Shown here: one piece after another, positions 5,573 through 9,325 of the stretch
How positions within the stretch are numbered: the first letter of the stretch is position 1
Layout of the letters: each line of letters starts with the position of its first letter
Assembly (NCBI GenBank): GCA_009774535.1
Contig: VSNY01000156.1
Location: 1-9,325 of the forward strand
Direction: 5' to 3'
Length of the DNA: 9,325 nt
Origin: Lachnospiraceae bacterium
GTDB lineage: Bacteria > Bacillota > Clostridia > Lachnospirales > Lachnospiraceae
Program-made: the position numbers and the translations under genes
Notes under the pieces: model-generated
Seen by the model: the letters and a program-made list of their open reading frames with translations, nothing else
Told to the model about the DNA's origin: nothing
The model's database searches: none

Positions 5573-6919
5573 TCAGCGACTGGTGCAGTCTGTTTGCGCC
5601 GGGCCGTCCATGAGCCGGCCGTCCTGGTGAAAGCGTGAGCCGTGACAGGGGCAGTCAAAGGACTGTTCTTCCGGGTTCCATTCCAGACGGCATCCCATAT
5701 GCGGGCAGTTGGGGATAAATTTATCGTTATGCGCAGGCAGCAGATGTTTGGTCAGTCCAACGGCAGTTTGCATCGTGTGGAATACAAGTTCTCTGGCTGC
5801 CCGAAACGTAAAGTGGCGCTGCGGGGAAAAGATGTCTGCCTGCGGGCAGTCCTGTCCCGTGATCAGCGCTGTCAGAATCCGGGCGCTGGCCATAGCAGAG
5901 GTCATGCCCCATTTACCAAATCCGGTTGCCAGATACCAGTCAGGCATACGTCTGGAAAAGCGGCCAATATAAGGCAGGCCGTCCAGTGTCATGCAGTCTT
6001 GGGCAGACCAGTGTGCCGTTTCTGTGCATCCAGGATAAAGGGATGCCGCCGTTTCGCGCAGCATCTGATATTGTCCGCCCTGCTGATTGCTGCCTGTCCG
6101 GTGGCTGCCGCCGCCAAGCAGCAGCATTCCGCGCTGGGAACGAAAGGAAAGCCCGTCCGGGTCTATGCCAAGATACATAGCCTGCAGCAGAGGCGTACCT
6201 TCCAGTGCAAGTACATAACTGCGCTTTTGGTACATCCGGGCAAAATAGTATCCTGGTACGTTGATAAACGGATAGTGCGCGGCAAAGATAATGTGTTCGG
6301 CAGTGACGCATCCGCGGTCTGTCAGTACATGGTTTCCCTCTACTTTTAATACATTTGTCTGCTCATAGACAGTGACTTCTTCGGCGATTGCGGCCAGAAA
6401 AGGGAGCGGCTCAAACCGCGCCTGGTTTTCAAATTTTACGACTCCTGCAGCTGCAAAAGGAAGCTCGCTGTCTGTTGCAAACGACGCCTGGATGCCTACG
6501 GCTGCGGCCGCGGCTGCTTCCTGCTGCAGCATCATTTTTTCAGATTTGGAATACAGACAGGCCGGGCATTTGACAAAATCACAGGCGATGTTTTTTTCCT
6601 GTATCAGCCGCTCGTAGTCCGAAATGGCGGTTTCGTTTGCCAGGGCGTAGTCCGCAGCGGATTTCGCGCCGAAAGTCTGGATCAGGTGGTCGTAGATCAG
6701 GCTGTGCTGGGAGGTAATTTTGGCGGTTGTATTTTTCGTCTGTCCGCCGCCAATGCGGTCTGCTTCCAGTACGGCGGTGCGGATACCGGCTTGCTGCAGG
6801 AAATATGCAGTTAAAATACCTGTCAGTCCGCCGCCGATGACAGCGGCAGGAATCTGCATGTCTCCCGGCAGGGAGTCCCGTTTTCGGATCGTTGTTTCAG
6901 ATGTCCAGATTGAAGCCAT
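5573..6919 (-). CDS. FAD-dependent oxidoreductase with C-terminal Rieske [2Fe-2S] domain (YhfW-like)
   Basis: This 448-residue flavoprotein of the D-amino-acid-oxidase/glycine-oxidase fold is fused to a Rieske domain, the architecture of Bacillus YhfW, whose substrate is not known to me. The Rossmann motif AVIGGGLTG lies at residues 26-34, followed by the acidic end of the second strand (LEADRIGGGQT). LYPGC...LDGLPYIGRF and the ATGFGKWGMTSAMASARIL stretch near the end of the flavin domain fit FAD binding. The Rieske motifs are CPHMGC (405-410) and CPCHGS (423-428): C405, H407, C423 and H426 are the cluster ligands, and C410/C425 the usual disulfide pair. The chain ends about 20 residues after the second motif, so the domain is compact. 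The start at 6919 is chosen because GGAGG (6926-6930 on the minus strand) lies 6 bases before its ATG. A start at 7081 would add 54 residues unlike the family. There is no signal peptide, so it is probably cytoplasmic. Confidence 0.92.
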   Translation of the reverse strand: MASIWTSETTIRKRDSLPGDMQIPAAVIGGGLTGILTAYFLQQAGIRTAVLEADRIGGGQTKNTTAKITSQHSLIYDHLIQTFGAKSAADYALANETAISDYERLIQEKNIACDFVKCPACLYSKSEKMMLQQEAAAAAAVGIQASFATDSELPFAAAGVVKFENQARFEPLPFLAAIAEEVTVYEQTNVLKVEGNHVLTDRGCVTAEHIIFAAHYPFINVPGYYFARMYQKRSYVLALEGTPLLQAMYLGIDPDGLSFRSQRGMLLLGGGSHRTGSNQQGGQYQMLRETAASLYPGCTETAHWSAQDCMTLDGLPYIGRFSRRMPDWYLATGFGKWGMTSAMASARILTALITGQDCPQADIFSPQRHFTFRAARELVFHTMQTAVGLTKHLLPAHNDKFIPNCPHMGCRLEWNPEEQSFDCPCHGSRFHQDGRLMDGPAQTDCTSR

Positions 6920-6951
6920 GTGGAACCTCCATACATGTTGATGGATACAGT

Positions 6952-6971
6952 ATGTGCCGAAAGCGGCATAT
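6952..6971. other. Hairpin in the divergent intergenic region
   Basis: An 8-bp stem (6952-6959 with 6964-6971, one G-T pair) with a 4-base loop lies about 33 bases before the oxidoreductase start, in its 5' leader if transcription starts further away. It has no T run on either side close enough for a normal terminator. It could be an operator or a leader hairpin. Confidence 0.4.
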
Positions 6972-7002
6972 TTATGAATGAATTTATACGTTCCGTCTAT
7001 GA

Positions 7003-7030
7003 TTGCATTTCTGCAGATGATTTGTATAAG
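7003..7030 (+). promoter_or_regulatory. Candidate promoter of the sigma factor/serpin operon
   Basis: TTGCAT at 7003-7008 and TATAAG at 7025-7030 (5 of 6 match to TATAAT) are 16 bases apart. A second possibility is CCGACA at 7075-7080 with TACAAA at 7098-7103, 17 bases apart. Three AATATTT copies (7037-7043, 7057-7063, 7103-7109) lie around these sites. ECF sigma genes often read their own promoter, but its consensus is unknown here. Confidence 0.3.
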
Positions 7031-7129
7031 AATCAAAATATTTTTCCAAACACGCCAATATTTCCCCTGAAATTCCGACAATATATATAGAAGACGCTAC
7101 AAAATATTTTACAAAAGGAGGCCCCATCC

Positions 7130-7696
7130 GTGCAATCCATAGACGACAGCCAGATTATCACCTTGTACCACCAGCGGAATGAACAAGCGATTGCAGAAAG
7201 CAGCCGCAAATACGGCGGACTCTGCCATCGTATTGCCCACAATATCCTAAGCAGCTATGAAGACGCAAAAGAATGTGTCAACGATACCTGGTTTGCCGCC
7301 TGGCAGCGGATGCCGCCGGACCGTCCGCTGGCATTAGGCGCATTTTTCGGACGCATCACCCGTAACATTTCGATCAGCCGCTGGCGGGCGGATCATGCGA
7401 AAAAACGCTGCCGCGGTATGGAAATCCTGCTGTCCGAACTGGACGACTGTGTACCAGATTCAACAAATGTAGAACAGGCTATTGAACAAATGGAACTTGC
7501 CCGTCTGTTGGATGCGTGGCTGGATGCTTTGCCGGAAAGAGACTGCGTCTGGTTCGTCCGCCGTTACTGGTACGGCGATACGGTCAAAGCGCTGGCAAAA
7601 GAATACGGCTGCACCCAAAATCAGATGGCACAGCAGATGCTGCGTCTGCGCAAAAAACTAAAAGCATATTTAGAACAGGAAGGAGTGACTTTATGA
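7130..7696 (+). CDS. ECF-type RNA polymerase sigma factor
   Basis: This is a 188-residue sigma-70 family factor with only regions 2 and 4, the size of ECF factors. Region 2 spans about residues 18-95, with the core-binding helix SYEDAKECVNDTWFAAW (42-58) and the -10-melting stretch FGRITRNISISRWRADHAKKR (73-93). Region 4 spans about 131-185, with the helix-turn-helix GDTVKALAKEYGCTQNQMAQQMLRLRKKL recognising the -35 element. The start is GTG at 7130: AAAGGAGG (7114-7121) lies 8 bases upstream, and the next methionine is residue 61, which would destroy region 2. The stop overlaps the ATG of the serpin gene (ATGA at 7693-7696), so the two are translationally coupled. Such pairs usually mean that the second gene encodes the cognate anti-sigma factor. 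Its regulon is not visible in the window. Confidence 0.93.
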   Translation: MQSIDDSQIITLYHQRNEQAIAESSRKYGGLCHRIAHNILSSYEDAKECVNDTWFAAWQRMPPDRPLALGAFFGRITRNISISRWRADHAKKRCRGMEILLSELDDCVPDSTNVEQAIEQMELARLLDAWLDALPERDCVWFVRRYWYGDTVKALAKEYGCTQNQMAQQMLRLRKKLKAYLEQEGVTL

Positions 7697-9171
7697 ATGC
7701 AAACAGAAAAAGTGAACAACTCTACGACGGCATTACAGAAATCCGGGATGACCTGATTACACTGGCTGACTGCGAGCATACACAAAAAGCAGTATCTCCG
7801 ATCCGCTTTTTCCACAAAAAATGGCTGATTTCTGCGGCGGCGTGCCTTGCCGTCTTTACAGCTTTCAGCATCACCTTATTTACAGGCCGCCAGCCGGATA
7901 CTGTCGTATCCGCCCACGCAATCGCCGAAGCAGAATACCCTGAAATGGCCCCTTACCCGGACCCGGATCAGCTGAAAAACGAAGACCAATACAACAAAGC
8001 CTGGGATGCCTGGCGGGAAGATTTGTCAGACAGACACAAGATGACTGGATATGCAGCAGCGATGGACGGATTTCTGGAAAAAAGCGTCCGCCACTTTTTA
8101 TCCGCTTCCCCTGGGAAAAATACTGCCTTTTCACCGATCAACATGTATCTTGCGTTAGGCATGCTGGCGGAACTGACAGACGGAAACAGCCGCGCGCAGA
8201 TTCTGAAACTGCTTGACAGCCCGGACATCCGGACGGTGCGTAATCAGATCTCTGAATTATGGAACGCTAACTATTTAAATGACGGCGCTTCTACCCGGAT
8301 TCTGGCAAATTCCGTATGGCTGAATGAAGATATCCGCTTTGTGCCGTCTACGATGCAAACGCTGGCTCAAAAATATTATGCGTCCTCTTATCGGGGAAAG
8401 ATGGGTTCTGAATCATTCCAAAAGATGTTTCAAGACTGGCTGGATACGCAGACTGGCGGACTGCTTACCAAACAGATCCGGCAGCTTTCGATGCTAAAAG
8501 ACGGCGACATCCTTACGTTGGCATCCACCATCTATTTCCGCGGCAAGTGGCAGTATGAATTTTCACCGGACAATACAAAACCCCGGACGTTCCATGCAGA
8601 TTCCGGCGATCTGACCTGTGATTTTATGCATAAAGACCAGATCGGCGCGACTTATTTCCGGGGTACGCATTTTTCCGCTGTCTCTCAATCTATGGGCGAA
8701 TCCGGTTCTATGTGGCTGATACTTCCGGACGAAGGGACTGCGGTGGAACAGCTGCTGGATGATTCCCAGGCTATGGAGTTTTTATTATCCGCAGATAAAT
8801 GGGAATGGAACGATCAAAAAGAGATGCTGGTAAATCTGGCCGTTCCGAAATTTGATATTACCTCACAGTTTGATTTGACAAAGGAACTTCCGGAACTTGG
8901 CATTACAGATGTCTTTGATCCGCAGATATCTGATTTCAGCCCGATGACGAAGGATATGGACGGCATCGTTTTATCTGGCGGCGAGCATGCGGTGCGTGTG
9001 GCAGCCGATGAGCAGGGCGTGACTGCCGCAGCCTATACAGTTATGGCAATGAGCGGCGGAGGTATGCCGATGGGGGATACGGTGGATTTTGTGCTGGACC
9101 GCCCGTTCTTATTCGTGATTACGGATGCTGCGGGGCTGCCGCTGTTTGCGGGTACGGTGTTTCAGCCTTAA
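7693..9171 (+). CDS. Membrane-anchored serpin with anti-sigma-like N-terminus
   Basis: The 492-residue protein has three parts. Residues 1-43 are cytoplasmic, and the stretch SEQLYDGITEIRDDLI (7-22) followed by HKKW resembles the N-termini of anti-sigma proteins encoded after ECF factors in Clostridia. Residues 45-64 form one transmembrane helix. Residues about 115-492 are a complete serpin: NTAFSPINMYLALGMLAELTDGNS (143-166), LASTIYFRGKWQYEF (276-290), VNLAVPKFDI (380-389), and the C-terminal DRPFLFVITD...PLFAGTVFQP. The reactive-loop hinge EQGVTAAAYT (440-449) has the Gly and Ala-rich pattern of inhibitory serpins, which trap serine or cysteine proteases irreversibly. Basic residues before the helix place the serpin outside the cell. 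The ATG at 7693 has AGGAG (7681-7685) at 7 bases and overlaps the sigma stop; the longer frame from 7516 lies inside the sigma gene. The protein is probably the anti-sigma factor with a protease-sensing domain. That role is inferred. Confidence 0.92.
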   Translation: MNANRKSEQLYDGITEIRDDLITLADCEHTQKAVSPIRFFHKKWLISAAACLAVFTAFSITLFTGRQPDTVVSAHAIAEAEYPEMAPYPDPDQLKNEDQYNKAWDAWREDLSDRHKMTGYAAAMDGFLEKSVRHFLSASPGKNTAFSPINMYLALGMLAELTDGNSRAQILKLLDSPDIRTVRNQISELWNANYLNDGASTRILANSVWLNEDIRFVPSTMQTLAQKYYASSYRGKMGSESFQKMFQDWLDTQTGGLLTKQIRQLSMLKDGDILTLASTIYFRGKWQYEFSPDNTKPRTFHADSGDLTCDFMHKDQIGATYFRGTHFSAVSQSMGESGSMWLILPDEGTAVEQLLDDSQAMEFLLSADKWEWNDQKEMLVNLAVPKFDITSQFDLTKELPELGITDVFDPQISDFSPMTKDMDGIVLSGGEHAVRVAADEQGVTAAAYTVMAMSGGGMPMGDTVDFVLDRPFLFVITDAAGLPLFAGTVFQP

Positions 9172-9325
9172 CGTTTTTGGATGGCGGTCATGTTGGTGGC
9201 TATCCGGACGATGCTGCGGGCGGTGGGCTGGGACTGGGCCGGGAGATCCACCCTGGGCGGACTGGGGCAACGCTGCGGTGAACTAATCGCTAACTGCGAC
9301 TAAGACAGTCGGCGTGTGGGCCTCC
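9172..9325 (+). other. G-rich region with a G-quadruplex motif after the serpin gene
   Basis: No supported gene and no T-tailed terminator is seen in these 154 bases. Five GGG tracts at 9218-9220, 9225-9227, 9230-9232, 9236-9238 and 9241-9243 have loops of 4, 2, 3 and 2 bases, satisfying the canonical G-quadruplex pattern. Two more tracts follow at 9255-9257 and 9264-9267. In the operon mRNA they would form an RNA quadruplex. A small 5-bp hairpin lies at 9297-9311. The composition is clearly more GC-rich than the neighbouring intergenic regions. Confidence 0.55.

Noticed and set aside
5642..6349. 235-codon plus-strand ORF opposite the oxidoreductase
   Set aside because: It is rich in Arg, Cys and Pro, as expected of an antisense shadow, has no good ribosome binding site, and the minus-strand protein is a clear family member.
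6920..7081. Longer start for the oxidoreductase
   Set aside because: The 54 added residues do not resemble the family and would come before GGAGG with an ATG at ideal spacing (start 6919).
7516..7692. Longer start for the serpin frame
   Set aside because: The extra 59 residues lie wholly inside the sigma factor gene in another frame and have no ribosome binding site of their own. ATG 7693 has AGGAG at good spacing and gives a typical anti-sigma N-terminus.
9181..9303. 40-codon ORF after the serpin gene
   Set aside because: It starts 9 bases after the serpin stop but has no ribosome binding site, and its Gly/Trp/Arg-rich sequence follows from the G-rich DNA. It is too weak to call.

Overview
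The window looks like a chromosomal segment of a low-to-mid GC Clostridia member, most likely Lachnospiraceae-like. This is inferred from strong AGGAGG-type ribosome binding sites, a type III glutamine synthetase, a tightly packed tRNA cluster with no encoded CCA ends, and an ECF sigma/anti-sigma pair of a style common in gut Clostridia. No taxonomic search was possible. There are no insertion sequences, CRISPR arrays or phage genes.

Layout. Positions 3-612 hold seven same-strand tRNA genes (Asn, Glu, Thr, elongator Met, Asp, Val, Leu), closed by a strong intrinsic terminator. Positions 715-2829 encode a full-length GlnN-type glutamine synthetase, followed by its own terminator. Positions 2997-3824 encode an unrecognised 275-residue protein with a basic N-terminal part and a glutamate-rich helical middle. 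Positions 3825-4181 form a long leader in front of a MATE-family exporter gene (4182-5552). This leader contains a good promoter, a possible 20-codon leader ORF and a perfect 13-bp terminator hairpin placed before the exporter, so the exporter is probably controlled by transcription attenuation. The exporter converges, with a 20-bp gap, on a minus-strand gene (5573-6919) for a YhfW-like FAD oxidoreductase with a C-terminal Rieske [2Fe-2S] domain. A 210-bp divergent region then leads to the last unit.

The most interesting unit is 7130-9171. An ECF sigma factor gene overlaps by ATGA a gene for a 492-residue membrane protein. That protein has a short cytoplasmic N-terminus resembling the anti-sigma segments found next to such sigma factors, one transmembrane helix, and a complete extracytoplasmic serpin domain with an inhibitory-type reactive-loop hinge. 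This suggests an anti-sigma factor whose sensor is a suicide protease inhibitor, that is, a protease-sensing switch across the membrane. The architecture is read from the sequence; the mechanism is a hypothesis.

The final 154 bases contain no supported gene but are strikingly G-rich on the + strand, with seven GGG tracts, five of them spaced as a canonical G-quadruplex motif.
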